A DNA stretch of 64,000 nt, from NCBI RefSeq assembly GCF_000720635.1, contig NZ_JOCF01000028.1, positions 18,726 to 82,725 on the forward strand, written 5' to 3'. The position numbers were made by a program, and so were the translations under genes. Source of the DNA: Streptomyces sp. NRRL WC-3742 (GTDB lineage: Bacteria > Actinomycetota > Actinomycetes > Streptomycetales > Streptomycetaceae). The number at the start of each line of letters is the position of its first letter. Position 1 is the stretch's first letter. The notes under the pieces are model-generated. The model was not told where the DNA came from. It made no database searches and saw nothing but the letters and a program-made list of their open reading frames with translations. Positions 1 to 8,220 of the stretch are shown piece after piece.

Positions 1-68
1 GCATCGGCGTCGTATGCGTCGTACGCGCCGTACGCGTCGTACGCATCGCCCGTATCGCCGTCGTCCAT
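1..68 (-). CDS. N-terminal fragment of an unidentified acidic Asp-Ala-Tyr repeat protein (cut by window edge)
   Basis: On the minus strand an ATG at 68 opens a frame that runs off the left edge: Met-Asp-Asp-Gly-Asp-Thr-Gly-Asp, then repeated Asp-Ala-Tyr / Gly-Ala-Tyr triplets. A GGAG lies about 7 bases upstream of the ATG. Only 22 residues are visible, so the product cannot be named. Acidic, Tyr-rich low-complexity N-termini of this kind are seen in actinobacterial membrane and cell-envelope proteins, but that is only a guess. The repeat could also be a chance in-frame reading of the GTCGTACGC-type DNA repeat. Confidence 0.4.
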   Translation of the reverse strand, partial: MDDGDTGDAYDAYGAYDAYDAD

Positions 69-264
69 GGCCCGCTCCGCCTCTCCGCCCGGTTCGCGCC
101 CCGGCCCGGCTCGGGCCCGCGGGTTCCCCCAGCAAAGCGGCCGGACCATGCCCCGACCACGGGCGTTGACGCCGTCCTGACGCGGCACCCGGCGTTCCGT
201 ACGCCTCCCTGACACCGCCCGACACCGGCCGCCCTCCGACACCGGCCGCCACCGGGGAACGGCA

Positions 265-300
265 GGACGGCCCCGGCGCCGAGGCACGCCGGGGCCGTCC
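265..300 (-). terminator. Hairpin terminator of the RNase gene
   Basis: A perfect 14-bp inverted repeat (265-278 with 287-300) and 8-base loop lies 25 bases beyond the RNase stop codon. It has no U tract, as is usual for streptomycete terminators. Confidence 0.7.
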
Positions 301-324
301 GCTCCCGCGGTGGCGACCCGTGGG

Positions 325-717
325 TCAGCAGGTCTGGTCGATGAGCCAGAACGTGGCGTAGTGGTCGCCGGTGTAGTAGTCCTCCTGGACGCCCTCGCCG
401 GTGACGACGCGGCGGGCGCCGCGGGTCGGGGAGCCCGGGGTGATGACGGTGTACTCGTGGTAGTAGCCGTAGGACTGGCTCGGCAGGACCTGCTCGCGGT
501 TCTGGAAGACCACGCCGTCCTGGGAGTAGGGGAACGGCCCGTCGGTGGCGATCAGGTTGAGGGTGTCGTTGGCCTCCGGCGGGAGGGTGGACAGACAGAC
601 CGATCCGCTCACGGCGGCGTGCGCGTCGGTCGCGACGGCGACGGGCGCGAGGGTCATCACGGTGACGGCGACGGCGGCGGCAGCGCGGGTCTTCCACGCG
701 CGTAGAGTGCGAGTCAT
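325..717 (-). CDS. Secreted guanyl-specific ribonuclease, RNase Sa family
   Basis: A 130-residue precursor with a Sec signal peptide (basic residues near 4-11, hydrophobic 13-29, Ala-x-Ala cleavage near residue 34) and a mature domain of about 96 residues. It matches my memory of RNase Sa almost throughout. Known RNase Sa active-site residues are conserved by alignment: Glu75 (guanine recognition), Glu88 and His119 (general base and acid), Arg99 and Arg103. Cys41 and Cys130 would form the single disulfide. It cleaves extracellular RNA 3' of guanosine. I chose the ATG at 717; a GTG at 723 is two codons upstream in frame. No barstar-like inhibitor gene is visible next to it. Confidence 0.95.
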   Translation of the reverse strand: MTRTLRAWKTRAAAAVAVTVMTLAPVAVATDAHAAVSGSVCLSTLPPEANDTLNLIATDGPFPYSQDGVVFQNREQVLPSQSYGYYHEYTVITPGSPTRGARRVVTGEGVQEDYYTGDHYATFWLIDQTC

Positions 718-775
718 GTCCACCAGTGTGGCGAGCCACGGTCAACTCCGGAAGCCTCGCGACAACAATTAACCC

Positions 776-792
776 GCAGGTAACTCACCTGC
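776..792. promoter_or_regulatory. Perfect inverted repeat upstream of the RNase gene
   Basis: GCAGGT-5 bases-ACCTGC lies about 60 bases upstream of the RNase start in the divergent intergenic region shared with the carboxyltransferase gene. The spacing suits a dimeric regulator site, but a short mRNA hairpin is equally possible. The rest of this 312-base gap shows nothing else I recognise. Confidence 0.4.
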
Positions 793-1029
793 CCGGCCAG
801 CGACTTGACCAGTATCCCGACCCCTCGGCCACCCCCGCCGGGGCCGTCCACGAACCGCCCGCCCACCCTATGGGTCGACCGCCGTCGAACAAGCACTTCT
901 GCCGGTTCGCGCCCCTCGCCACCCCTCTGTCGGCCTGCTCACACCTTCACCACGATCCCGGCCCCCGCCACCCCCGCCGCATAGAGTGACGGATCGTCTC
1001 GGACCGGAACGATCACCTACGGGGTGCAC

Positions 1030-2565
1030 ATGAGCACGGGCGCCGCAGCCGCACTGACCGCACACCAGCTGATCGGCCTGCTCGTCGATCCGGGCGGCTT
1101 CGAGACCTGGGACGAACCTCCGACAGCCCCGCCGACCGCCCCGGCCACCCCGCCCGCCGACCCCGGCTACGCCGCCTCCCTCGCCCGCGCCCGCGAGCGC
1201 ACGGGCCTGGACGAGGCCGTGCTCACCGGCGTCGGCCTGATCGACGGTCGCCCGATCGCCCTGGTCGCCTCCGAGTTCGGCTTCCTCGGCGGCTCCATCG
1301 GCGTCGCCACCGCCGAACGCATCACCCGCGCCGTCGAACGCGCCACCGCCGAGCGGCTGCCCCTGCTCGCCCTGCCCGTCTCCGGCGGCACCCGCATGCA
1401 GGAGGGCTCGGCGGCCTTCCTCTGCATGCTGCGCATCACCGCCGCCGTCCAGGCCCACCGGGCGGCCGGACTGCCCTACCTCACCTATCTGCGCAACCCC
1501 ACCATGGGCGGCGTCTTCGCCTCCTGGGGCACGCTCGGCCAGCTGGTCCTCGCCGAGCCCGGCGCCCGCCTCGGCTTCCTCGGGCCGCGGGTGTACGAGG
1601 AACTGCGCGGCGTGGAGCTGCCGCCGGACGTGCAGCGGGCGGAGACCCTGGCCGAGCGCGGCCTGGTGGACGCCGTCGTCCCGCCGCAGGAGCTGCGCGA
1701 ACTGCTCCGCCGCACCCTCGCCGTCCTCTCCACCACCCCCTCCCCTTCCCCCGCCCCTGCGACCGCCGCCCCTGCAACCACCACCGCGACCACGCGGACC
1801 CCCGACGCCTGGGACTCCGTCCAGCGCACCCGCCGCCCCGACCGCCCCGGCACTCGCGAGCTGCTGCGCCGCACCGCCACCGACCTGGTCCTGCTGGACG
1901 CCCCCGGCGGCCGCTCGGGCGCCCTGGTGCGGGCCCTCGCCGTACTCGGCGGCCGCCCCGTCCTGGTCGTCGGCCAGCAGCGCGCCACCCCCGGGCACGA
2001 GCGCCCCTTCACCGCCGCCGACCTGCGCGCCGTACGCCGCACCGCGCGCCTGGCCGAGCAGCTGGGCCTGCCCCTGGTGACGGTGGTGGACACGGCCGGG
2101 GCCGAGCTGTCCGCCGGGGCCGAGCTGGAGGGCATCGCCGTCGAGATCGCGCACTGCCTGACCACCCTGCTCGCCCTGCGCACCCCCGTCCTGGCCGTCC
2201 TCCTCGGCCAGGGCTCGGGCGGCGGCGCCCTGGCCCTCCTCCCGGCGGACCGGGTGATCGCCGCCGAGCACGCCTGGCTGGCGCCGCTGCCGCCCGAGGG
2301 CGCCTCGGCGATCGTCCACCGGGACGGCGCGCACGCGGCCGAGCTGGCCCGCGCCCAGGGCATCGGGGCCCGGCACCTGGCCGAGGTGGGCCTGGTGGAC
2401 GAGGTGGTCCCGGAGCCCGAGGACCCGGCGGGGGACCCGGAGGCGTTCTGCGCCCGCCTCGGCGGGGCGATCGGAGCCGCACTCGCCGCCCTCACCGGAA
2501 CCACGGAGGCGAACCGCCTCGCGGCCCGTGCCCTGCGTCACCGCCGCCTCGGCGACCCCCGATAA
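1030..2565 (+). CDS. Fused AccD/AccA-like carboxyl transferase protein
   Basis: A 511-residue protein carrying both carboxyltransferase halves. Roughly residues 45-235 are AccD-like (FGFLGGSIG, SGGTRMQEG, NPTMGGV crotonase-fold segments). Residues 275-500 are AccA-like (PVLVVGQQ, GQGSGGGALAL, GLVDEVVPEP). A Pro/Ala/Thr-rich linker (about 238-262) joins them. The family transfers CO2 from carboxybiotin to an acyl-CoA. The zinc ribbon of bacterial AccD is absent and no biotin carboxylase or BCCP gene is nearby, so the acyl-CoA substrate and partner subunits are unknown. Start ATG at 1030, with a GGGG motif just upstream; a GTG at 1024 is also in frame. Confidence 0.8.
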   Translation: MSTGAAAALTAHQLIGLLVDPGGFETWDEPPTAPPTAPATPPADPGYAASLARARERTGLDEAVLTGVGLIDGRPIALVASEFGFLGGSIGVATAERITRAVERATAERLPLLALPVSGGTRMQEGSAAFLCMLRITAAVQAHRAAGLPYLTYLRNPTMGGVFASWGTLGQLVLAEPGARLGFLGPRVYEELRGVELPPDVQRAETLAERGLVDAVVPPQELRELLRRTLAVLSTTPSPSPAPATAAPATTTATTRTPDAWDSVQRTRRPDRPGTRELLRRTATDLVLLDAPGGRSGALVRALAVLGGRPVLVVGQQRATPGHERPFTAADLRAVRRTARLAEQLGLPLVTVVDTAGAELSAGAELEGIAVEIAHCLTTLLALRTPVLAVLLGQGSGGGALALLPADRVIAAEHAWLAPLPPEGASAIVHRDGAHAAELARAQGIGARHLAEVGLVDEVVPEPEDPAGDPEAFCARLGGAIGAALAALTGTTEANRLAARALRHRRLGDPR

Positions 2566-2612
2566 CTCTCCGACCCCCGACAACTCTCCGTACACACTCT
2601 CCGTACACACAG

Positions 2613-2644
2613 GGGCGGTACGGCCCGTACGCACCGTGCCGCCC
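2613..2644 (+). terminator. Hairpin terminator after the carboxyltransferase gene
   Basis: An 11-bp stem with one G-U pair (2613-2623 with 2634-2644), 47 bases past the stop codon. Confidence 0.55.
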
Positions 2645-3051
2645 GCCGACCTGCGCGTGACGGACCCCGGCCTCAAACGGTGAGTGCGCTCACACCCCGA
2701 TCGCGTCCACGACGCCCGATAGTGGAGCGCCGCCCGGCGGCCGCCACCCGCCCCCGGGCAGCCTTCGAGGGCCCGTCCGCTCAGCGCCCACAAGGCCCCC
2801 GCGCTCCGCGATCACCGGGCCTTCGAATCCACGGCGTCCACCGCGCCTACGACGGTGCGTCGTAATGGAGGGGTCTTGGCGAGTGCCGATCCCCTCTGGC
2901 AACAATGGCTCCATCGTCAGCCGCACCGGCACCTGTCCCGCCGGTGAACGGCGTGCTGCCGAGTCACACTCCGCGACCGTCATGGCCCCTGTCCGGCCAC
3001 GGTCCAGGGCGGGGTGTGACCCGGCCCAACCCGATTGAGGTCTTGTTCTAC
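2645..3051 (+). other. Long leader region before the transglycosylase gene, no recognised element
   Basis: About 400 bases without a convincing gene. It holds an ACCGGC/GCCGGT hairpin (2925-2930 with 2940-2945) and GGAGGGG...CCCCTC complementarity around 2868-2897. Genes of this secreted cell-wall class often have structured leaders, but the conserved ydaO blocks present near 26.4 kb are missing here. Confidence 0.3.
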
Positions 3052-3444
3052 ATGCCCGCTTTCAAGCTCCGTATGCGTACTTCCGCCGCGATTCTCGCCG
3101 GCACCGCCGCCCTGACCGCCCTCGGCGCGGGCGTCCTGCCCGCCACGGCCGCCAGCGCCGCCACCCCGCAGAGCGTCGCCGCGCAGATCGTGCCCGCGAA
3201 CCAGCTGGCCTCGTTCAGCCAGATCATCTCCCACGAGTCCGGCTGGAACGTGACCGCGACCAACCCCAGCTCGGGCGCGTACGGCCTGGCCCAGGCGCTG
3301 CCGGGCTCCAAGATGGCCACGGCCGGCTCGGACTGGCAGACCAACCCGACCACCCAGATCAAGTGGGCGCTGGACTACATGAACTCCCGCTACGGCAGCC
3401 CGAACGCCGCCTGGTCCTTCTGGCAGGCCAACCACTGGTACTAA
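3052..3444 (+). CDS. Secreted lytic-transglycosylase-like (SLT/lysozyme-fold) protein
   Basis: A 130-residue protein with a Sec signal peptide (MPAFKLRMRT, hydrophobic core to about residue 36, Ala-Ser-Ala-Ala cleavage region). A compact domain follows: SHESGWN with the likely catalytic Glu62, SSGAYGLAQ, a region ending in DYMNSRYGSP, then AWSFWQANHWY at the C-terminus. This pattern belongs to the small actinobacterial transglycosylase/Rpf-like family acting on peptidoglycan. GAGG lies upstream of the ATG. An ATG at 3073 is an alternative start with a shorter signal peptide. Confidence 0.85.
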   Translation: MPAFKLRMRTSAAILAGTAALTALGAGVLPATAASAATPQSVAAQIVPANQLASFSQIISHESGWNVTATNPSSGAYGLAQALPGSKMATAGSDWQTNPTTQIKWALDYMNSRYGSPNAAWSFWQANHWY

Positions 3445-3515
3445 GCCCGCCCGCCGGCACACCTGACCACTCCCCCCTCACCCCGGGGGTCGGACAGGGG
3501 CCTCCGAGGTGACCC

Positions 3516-3559
3516 GAGAGGGCCCGGGCCCGCGCGATCCGCGTGGCCCGGGCCCTCTC
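3516..3559. terminator. Strong hairpin between convergent genes
   Basis: A perfect 15-bp inverted repeat (3516-3530 with 3545-3559) with a secondary CGCG/CGCG pairing in the loop. It lies between the transglycosylase and the convergent HD gene and could terminate both. Confidence 0.75.
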
Positions 3560-3648
3560 CGGCCTTCCCCCCCACGTTCCCTCCGGCCTTCCCCCCCACG
3601 TTCCCTCCGGCCTTCCTCCTCCACGTTCCCTCCGGCCTTCCCCCGCAC
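3558..3648. repeat. 24-bp tandem repeat, about 3.8 copies
   Basis: Units at 3558-3581, 3582-3605 and 3606-3630 (25 bp, variant) and a partial fourth at 3631-3648. Each has the form TCCGGCCTTCC-C-run-ACGTTCCC. The array sits directly after the hairpin and ends just before the stop codon of the HD gene. Confidence 0.9.
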
Positions 3649-3650
3649 GC

Positions 3651-4109
3651 TCACAGCTCCCCGGTCAGCCCCAGCAGCTCCCGCATCCGCGCGTACTTCG
3701 CCGCCAGCCGCTCCGCCGTCGCCGGCGGCAGCGCCGCCAGCCGGGCCGGGTCCGAGTTGTGCGCCAGGTCGGCGCGCTTGACCAGCAGCGCGCCCGGCGT
3801 GGCCAGGATGCGCGCCGTGTACTCCTCGACCGGCTCCCCCGGGCGCCTGGTGAGCGCGTCCACGATCGCCTTGGTCTCCTCCGGCAGCGCCGCGCCCTCC
3901 AGCCACCCCCGGGTCAGCCGGTCGTCCTCGACGGTGTCGTGCAGCCAGCCCGCCGCGATCTGCGCCGCGCTGCCGCCGCGCCGCTCCGTCCCGCCCGCCA
4001 CGGCGGCGATGTGCTCGGCGTACGGGTGGCCGTTCTTGTCCACCTGCCCCTCGTGGGCGCGGCGGGCGATGGCCTCCACCTCGGTCAGGTCCAGGTACCG
4101 GTCGTCCAT
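3651..4109 (-). CDS. Small HD-domain protein, RelA/SpoT-hydrolase-like
   Basis: A 152-residue HD-superfamily phosphohydrolase. It shows AHEGQ near residue 18, GHPYAEH near 27-33 (metal-ligand His), WLHDTVEDD near 56 (the HD pair) and VKRADLAHNSDP near 109. These are the motifs of (p)ppGpp 3'-pyrophosphohydrolase-like HD domains, without synthetase or TGS regions. It resembles small alarmone hydrolases, but the nucleotide substrate cannot be read from the sequence. Single gene, divergent from the AEC transporter. Confidence 0.75.
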   Translation of the reverse strand: MDDRYLDLTEVEAIARRAHEGQVDKNGHPYAEHIAAVAGGTERRGGSAAQIAAGWLHDTVEDDRLTRGWLEGAALPEETKAIVDALTRRPGEPVEEYTARILATPGALLVKRADLAHNSDPARLAALPPATAERLAAKYARMRELLGLTGEL

Positions 4110-4243
4110 CGCCTCATCGTAGGCGCGCCCCGTGGATCTTGCCGGGGCCCCGTCGTCACGGCGTCAGCGGGCGCTTGGTTTACTGCCCCGGGCGGGCGAC
4201 CCCCGCCGCACCGGCAGAACCTTCCGAGCGATCCGAGGAACCC

Positions 4244-5170
4244 ATGCCCTCCCTGCATCCGCTGCTGTCCGGCTTCGCCCCGATCTGGGCACTCACCGGG
4301 GTCGGTTACCTGGTGGCGCGCACCGGGCTGCTGGGGCCGCAGGCGGAGACGGTGCTGAACCGGTTCGTCTTCCACGTGGCGATGCCCGCCGCGCTGTTCC
4401 TGATGATCTCCCGCACCCCGCTGGACCGTTTCGCCAACCCCTCCATGCTGGCCTTCGCCGCAGGCACGGCCGTGGCCACGGGCCTGGGCCTGCTCGCCGG
4501 GCACCTGCTGTTCCACCGCAAGGCCGGCGAACTCGCCATCGGCTCGATGGCCTCCGGGTACGTCAACTCGGCGAACCTCGGCATACCCGTCACCATGCAG
4601 GTGATCGGCGACGCCTCCTTCGTGGCGCCGGTGGTGCTCTTCCAGATCCTGCTGGTCACCCCCGCCGTGCTCGCCGTCCTCGACAGCGGCGCGGCCGGGC
4701 GCCGCGCCCTGCTCACCCTGCCGGTGCGCAACCCCATCCTGCTGGCCACCGCCCTCGGCGCCGTCTTCTCCGCCACCGGCGTGCACCTGCCCGCCGAGGT
4801 GAACCGCTCCGCCGAACTGCTCGGCGGCGCCGGCGTGCCGACCGCCCTGATCGCCCTCGGCATGTCGCTGCACAACCGCCCGCCCGCGGAAGGCCGTTCG
4901 CACCGCGCCGAGACCGCGCTCACCGTCGCGATCAAGACCCTCGTCCAGCCGCTGGCCGCCCTCGCCGTGGCCGGACCGGTCCTCCACCTCTCCTCGCACC
5001 AGCTGCTCACCGTCGTGCTCTTCTCCGCGCTCCCCACCGCGCAGAACGTGTACACCTACGCCCGCGAGTACGGGCAGGGCTCGGGCCTCGCCCGGGACGC
5101 GGTGCTCTGGTCGACGCTCGTCTCGATGGCCACCCTCTCGGTGATCAGCTGGTCCCTCGGGCCCGCCTGA
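4244..5170 (+). CDS. AEC (auxin efflux carrier)-family transporter
   Basis: A 308-residue membrane protein with about ten hydrophobic segments, a VGYLVARTGLLGP N-terminus and the family's NSANLGIPV segment in helix 4. Members export or import small organic acids. The ATG at 4244 has GAGGAA just upstream; an in-frame extension to 4139 lacks this. No substrate-linked gene is adjacent. Confidence 0.85.
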   Translation: MPSLHPLLSGFAPIWALTGVGYLVARTGLLGPQAETVLNRFVFHVAMPAALFLMISRTPLDRFANPSMLAFAAGTAVATGLGLLAGHLLFHRKAGELAIGSMASGYVNSANLGIPVTMQVIGDASFVAPVVLFQILLVTPAVLAVLDSGAAGRRALLTLPVRNPILLATALGAVFSATGVHLPAEVNRSAELLGGAGVPTALIALGMSLHNRPPAEGRSHRAETALTVAIKTLVQPLAALAVAGPVLHLSSHQLLTVVLFSALPTAQNVYTYAREYGQGSGLARDAVLWSTLVSMATLSVISWSLGPA

Positions 5171-5230
5171 CCCCCGCCCGCCGGTGGTGTCGTGACGAGG
5201 AGTCAGCGGCGGCGGCCTTAGCGTGACCGG

Positions 5231-6001
5231 ATGAGCGCTTCCACCGCGGAGACCGGGCCCTCGACCAACGCGGCGCACCTGATGACCTCCGCGGTGGTCT
5301 TCACGATCCCCGTCCTCAAACTCGCCTGGACCCTCGGCGGCGGCGACGCCGCCCGCGACGCCCTGCTCGCCATGGGCCCCGCCAACTGGCTCGACGTCGT
5401 CATCGGGATGTTCTTCGCCGAACCGGTGCTCGCCGCCGTCCTCGCCGCCGTCGCCTGCCACTTCACCTACGCCTACCAGGCCGCCCACGGCGGCGCCGCC
5501 CGGCACCGCGACCGCTCCCGCGCGGCCACGGCGGCCACCGCGGCGATCCTCCCGGTGGCCGTCGCCGTCGTGGTCGGGGCCTTCAACGGCCTCGGGTGGG
5601 GCGTGGCCACGGGCCTCCTCGGGTACGCGATGCGGCTCGGGGTCGTCATGGAGTACCGGACGGGCGGCCGCTCCGCCGAGACCGGCCACCGCACCGGACG
5701 GCCCGCCGCCGGCCTGTGGCCCCGCGTCGCCGAGGTGATCCGCCTCGTGGCCATGGTGCTGGCCCTGGCCGTCCTCCCCGTCCTCGCCGTCTCGGCCGCG
5801 CTCAACGGCCGCTCCTGGACGAGCGTGCTGCGCTGCGACGTCGACACCGGCTCGGGCCCGCAGCGGGCCCGGGTGGTCGAACTGGACCGCTCGGCACCGG
5901 GCGTGGTCGCCTGGGACATCCCGGCCCACGAGGTGGTCAGCGGCGCCAACTGCGCCGTCGACCCGGACGACGTCATCCGCCCGCCCTGGTGGCGCAGTTA
6001 G
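5231..6001 (+). CDS. Membrane protein of unknown function
   Basis: 256 residues with predicted transmembrane segments near 18-35, 50-72, 98-125 and 162-185, and a C-terminal extracytoplasmic-looking tail of about 65 residues with two Cys (LRCDVD and GANCAVD) that could form a disulfide. I do not recognise the family. It starts 60 bases after the AEC transporter stop and may be co-transcribed with it. Confidence 0.6.
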   Translation: MSASTAETGPSTNAAHLMTSAVVFTIPVLKLAWTLGGGDAARDALLAMGPANWLDVVIGMFFAEPVLAAVLAAVACHFTYAYQAAHGGAARHRDRSRAATAATAAILPVAVAVVVGAFNGLGWGVATGLLGYAMRLGVVMEYRTGGRSAETGHRTGRPAAGLWPRVAEVIRLVAMVLALAVLPVLAVSAALNGRSWTSVLRCDVDTGSGPQRARVVELDRSAPGVVAWDIPAHEVVSGANCAVDPDDVIRPPWWRS

Positions 6002-6069
6002 CGCCCCCGCCAGCCCCAGGAACCGACCGCTGGAACCGACCGCTGGACCCTGCCCCTGGAACCGGCCGC

Positions 6070-6333
6070 TCAGTAGATCAGGTAGTTCGGCCGGCGGCCC
6101 TCGTCGTCGATCTCCCCGGTGGCCTGGGCCGCCAGCTTGCGCGACAGCTCCTCCAGGGCGCGGGAGGCCGCCATCTCCTCGCCGATCCTGGCGAGCGGAC
6201 GGTCGTCGGCGCTCTTCACGGACTCCCCGTGCGCGCTCAGCCCCGGCGCCCTCGCGCCGGTCAGCCGGGCGTCGCACGCCGTGTTGACGCCGTCCTCCTC
6301 GAAGCTCAGCTCCACATCCCATTGGTTGTGCAT
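6070..6333 (-). CDS. DUF1876 family small protein
   Basis: 87 residues, beginning HNQWDVELSFEEDG and containing LTGARAPGLSAHGESV and IGEEMAASRALEELSRKL, the pattern of DUF1876 proteins common in actinobacteria. Function unknown; the fold is thought to resemble dsRNA-binding-like small domains. The start is fixed by AGGAGG six bases before the ATG at 6333. It is divergent from the following transporter. Confidence 0.8.
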   Translation of the reverse strand: MHNQWDVELSFEEDGVNTACDARLTGARAPGLSAHGESVKSADDRPLARIGEEMAASRALEELSRKLAAQATGEIDDEGRRPNYLIY

Positions 6334-6524
6334 CCCACACCTCCTGGCGCCGCCGGTACAGGCGGTGGCCCGCCGCGGCCGCTCACACCAGCGTGCGCCC
6401 GGCGCCCCCGCACCGGCAAGCGCTGCCCGGGCGCCGCCCCGGCGGTACGCTGACGGAGGCACGCCGCGACCGCCGACCGACCCCCGGCCGACCGACGCGG
6501 CAGCGACAACCTGGTGGTCCCTCC

Positions 6525-7481
6525 GTGGCGGTCTTCCTCCTCGCCCTCGGCGCGGCCTGCTGCCTGGGTCTCGGCTTCGTCCTCCAGCAGCACGCGGCGC
6601 AGCGGGCCCCCCGTGCCGATCTGCTGCGCTGGCGGCTGCTGCTCGACCTGATGCGGATGCCCGAGTGGCTGCTCGGCACCGGGTTCATGGTGAGCGGGCT
6701 CATCCTCTCCGCGCTCGCCCTCAACAAGGGCGAGGTCTCCCTGGTCGAACCGCTGCTCACCACCAACCTGCTGTTCGCCATGGCCCTGTCCCGGGTGCTG
6801 ACCCGCCAGAGCCTCGGCCGCTCCGGCTGGGCCGGGATCCTGCTGCTGGGGCTCGGGGTGACGGCGTTCATCGTCGCCGGCCGCCCCACCGGCGGCGGCG
6901 CCCCCGCCGGGGAACTGCGCCACTGGCTGGTCGTCGGCACGGTCGTCGGCCTCACCCTGCTGCTGGTCTCCCTCGCCCGCCGCCTGCCCCTCTTCGAGGA
7001 GGCCACCCTCCTCGCCCTCGCCGCGGGCCTCCTCTACGGCCTCCAGGACGCCCTCACCCGCACCACCACCCAACGCCTCGACCACAGCGGCCTCGACGCC
7101 GTCCTTCGCAGCTGGCAGCCCTACGCCGTGATCGCCGCCGGCGTGGTCGGCCTCCTCCTCGTCCAGAGCGCCTTCGAGGCCGCCCCCCTGCGCATGTCCC
7201 TCCCCGCCCTCACCGCCGCCCAGCCGCTCTCCGGCATCGCCTGCGCCGTCGGCTTCCTCGGCGACCGCCTCCGTGTCACCCCCGCCGCCCTCGCCTGGCA
7301 GACCGTCGGCCTGATCGCCATCATCACCGGCGTCGTCCTCCTGGGCCGCCACCCCGCCCTGCCCGGCACCGTCCGCGACACCCTCGAATCCATCGGCGCC
7401 TCACCCCCCGACACCCCGGACGGCCCGGACGGCCCGGGCGAACCGGGTCCGCCCGATCGCCCGACCGACGGCGGCGCATAG
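6525..7481 (+). CDS. DMT-family (EamA-like) transporter
   Basis: About 318 residues with nine to ten hydrophobic helices and a LNKGEVSLVEPLLTTNLLF segment typical of DMT proteins of the NIPA/EamA-like group. The last 40 residues are Asp/Pro/Gly-rich and likely cytoplasmic. The GTG at 6525 is preceded by a weak GGTGG; upstream in-frame codons give only basic low-complexity sequence. The next membrane protein starts 8 bases after its stop, suggesting an operon. Confidence 0.7.
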   Translation: MAVFLLALGAACCLGLGFVLQQHAAQRAPRADLLRWRLLLDLMRMPEWLLGTGFMVSGLILSALALNKGEVSLVEPLLTTNLLFAMALSRVLTRQSLGRSGWAGILLLGLGVTAFIVAGRPTGGGAPAGELRHWLVVGTVVGLTLLLVSLARRLPLFEEATLLALAAGLLYGLQDALTRTTTQRLDHSGLDAVLRSWQPYAVIAAGVVGLLLVQSAFEAAPLRMSLPALTAAQPLSGIACAVGFLGDRLRVTPAALAWQTVGLIAIITGVVLLGRHPALPGTVRDTLESIGASPPDTPDGPDGPGEPGPPDRPTDGGA

Positions 7482-7489
7482 GCCCGCCG

Positions 7490-8188
7490 ATGTGTTGGAG
7501 CGCGCGGGTGGACCTGGTGGCCGGCGGGTTGATCGCCGGTGTCGGTGTCCTCTGCCTGGCCCGGGCCGCACGGAGTCAGCAGCCCGGGCGCCTGCTGCTC
7601 GCCGCGCTGCCGCTGGTCCTCGGCGTGCACCAGCTGATCGAGGCGCTGGTCTGGCTGGGCGCCGACGGTCGGCTACCGGACGCCCTGGGCGCCGCGGCCC
7701 GCACCGCGTGGGCAGTGATCGCCCTGCCGCTGCTGCCCGTCCTCGTCCCGGCCGGCGTGTGGTGCGCAGCCGCCGAGCACACCCGCCCAACGCCAACCGC
7801 CCCGGCGCCTCCCCGGCGCACAGCGACCAGGTCCACCCGTCGGCGGGCACTGGCGGCCCTCGCCGTGCTCGGGCTCGGGGTGGCGATTCCGCTCGCCGTC
7901 GCCGTCGGTACGCACCCTGTGAGTGCCTCGGTGCACGGCCACACGCTCGCCTACGGCGTCGGGGTCGCACATCCGGCCGTGCTGCTCGTCGGGTACCTGT
8001 CCGCCACCGTCGGGGCGCTCCTCCTCAGCGGGGACCGGCTGCTCCGCCGCCTCGGGTTGCTCATCGGCGTGGGCGCCGTCCTCTGCGGGCTGCTCTGGGA
8101 GTTGGCGTTCATCTCCACCTGGTGTGCGCTCGCGGCCGTCGCGAGCGTCGTCCTGTTCCGGTGGTCCGGCCGCCCTCCGGCCGGGTGA
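7490..8188 (+). CDS. DUF6629-like integral membrane protein
   Basis: 232 residues starting MCWSARVDLVAGG, with about seven hydrophobic segments. The MCWSA start and HQLIEALVWLG segment match a streptomycete membrane family I recall as DUF6629. Function unknown. It is likely translated with the preceding transporter (8-base gap) and converges with the HATPase gene. Confidence 0.7.
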   Translation: MCWSARVDLVAGGLIAGVGVLCLARAARSQQPGRLLLAALPLVLGVHQLIEALVWLGADGRLPDALGAAARTAWAVIALPLLPVLVPAGVWCAAAEHTRPTPTAPAPPRRTATRSTRRRALAALAVLGLGVAIPLAVAVGTHPVSASVHGHTLAYGVGVAHPAVLLVGYLSATVGALLLSGDRLLRRLGLLIGVGAVLCGLLWELAFISTWCALAAVASVVLFRWSGRPPAG

Positions 8189-8220
8189 CCGGTTCCGCAG
8201 TACGGAAGCGGAGAGCCCTC

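Noticed and set aside
868..2793. A 641-codon minus-strand frame opposite the carboxyltransferase gene
   Set aside because: Gly/Arg/Ala-rich composition without motifs; it is the antisense shadow of a clear enzyme and extends across its terminator.
2860..3051. A ydaO or cobalamin riboswitch before the transglycosylase gene
   Set aside because: The conserved ydaO and cobalamin blocks could not be found in order; only generic hairpins remain.
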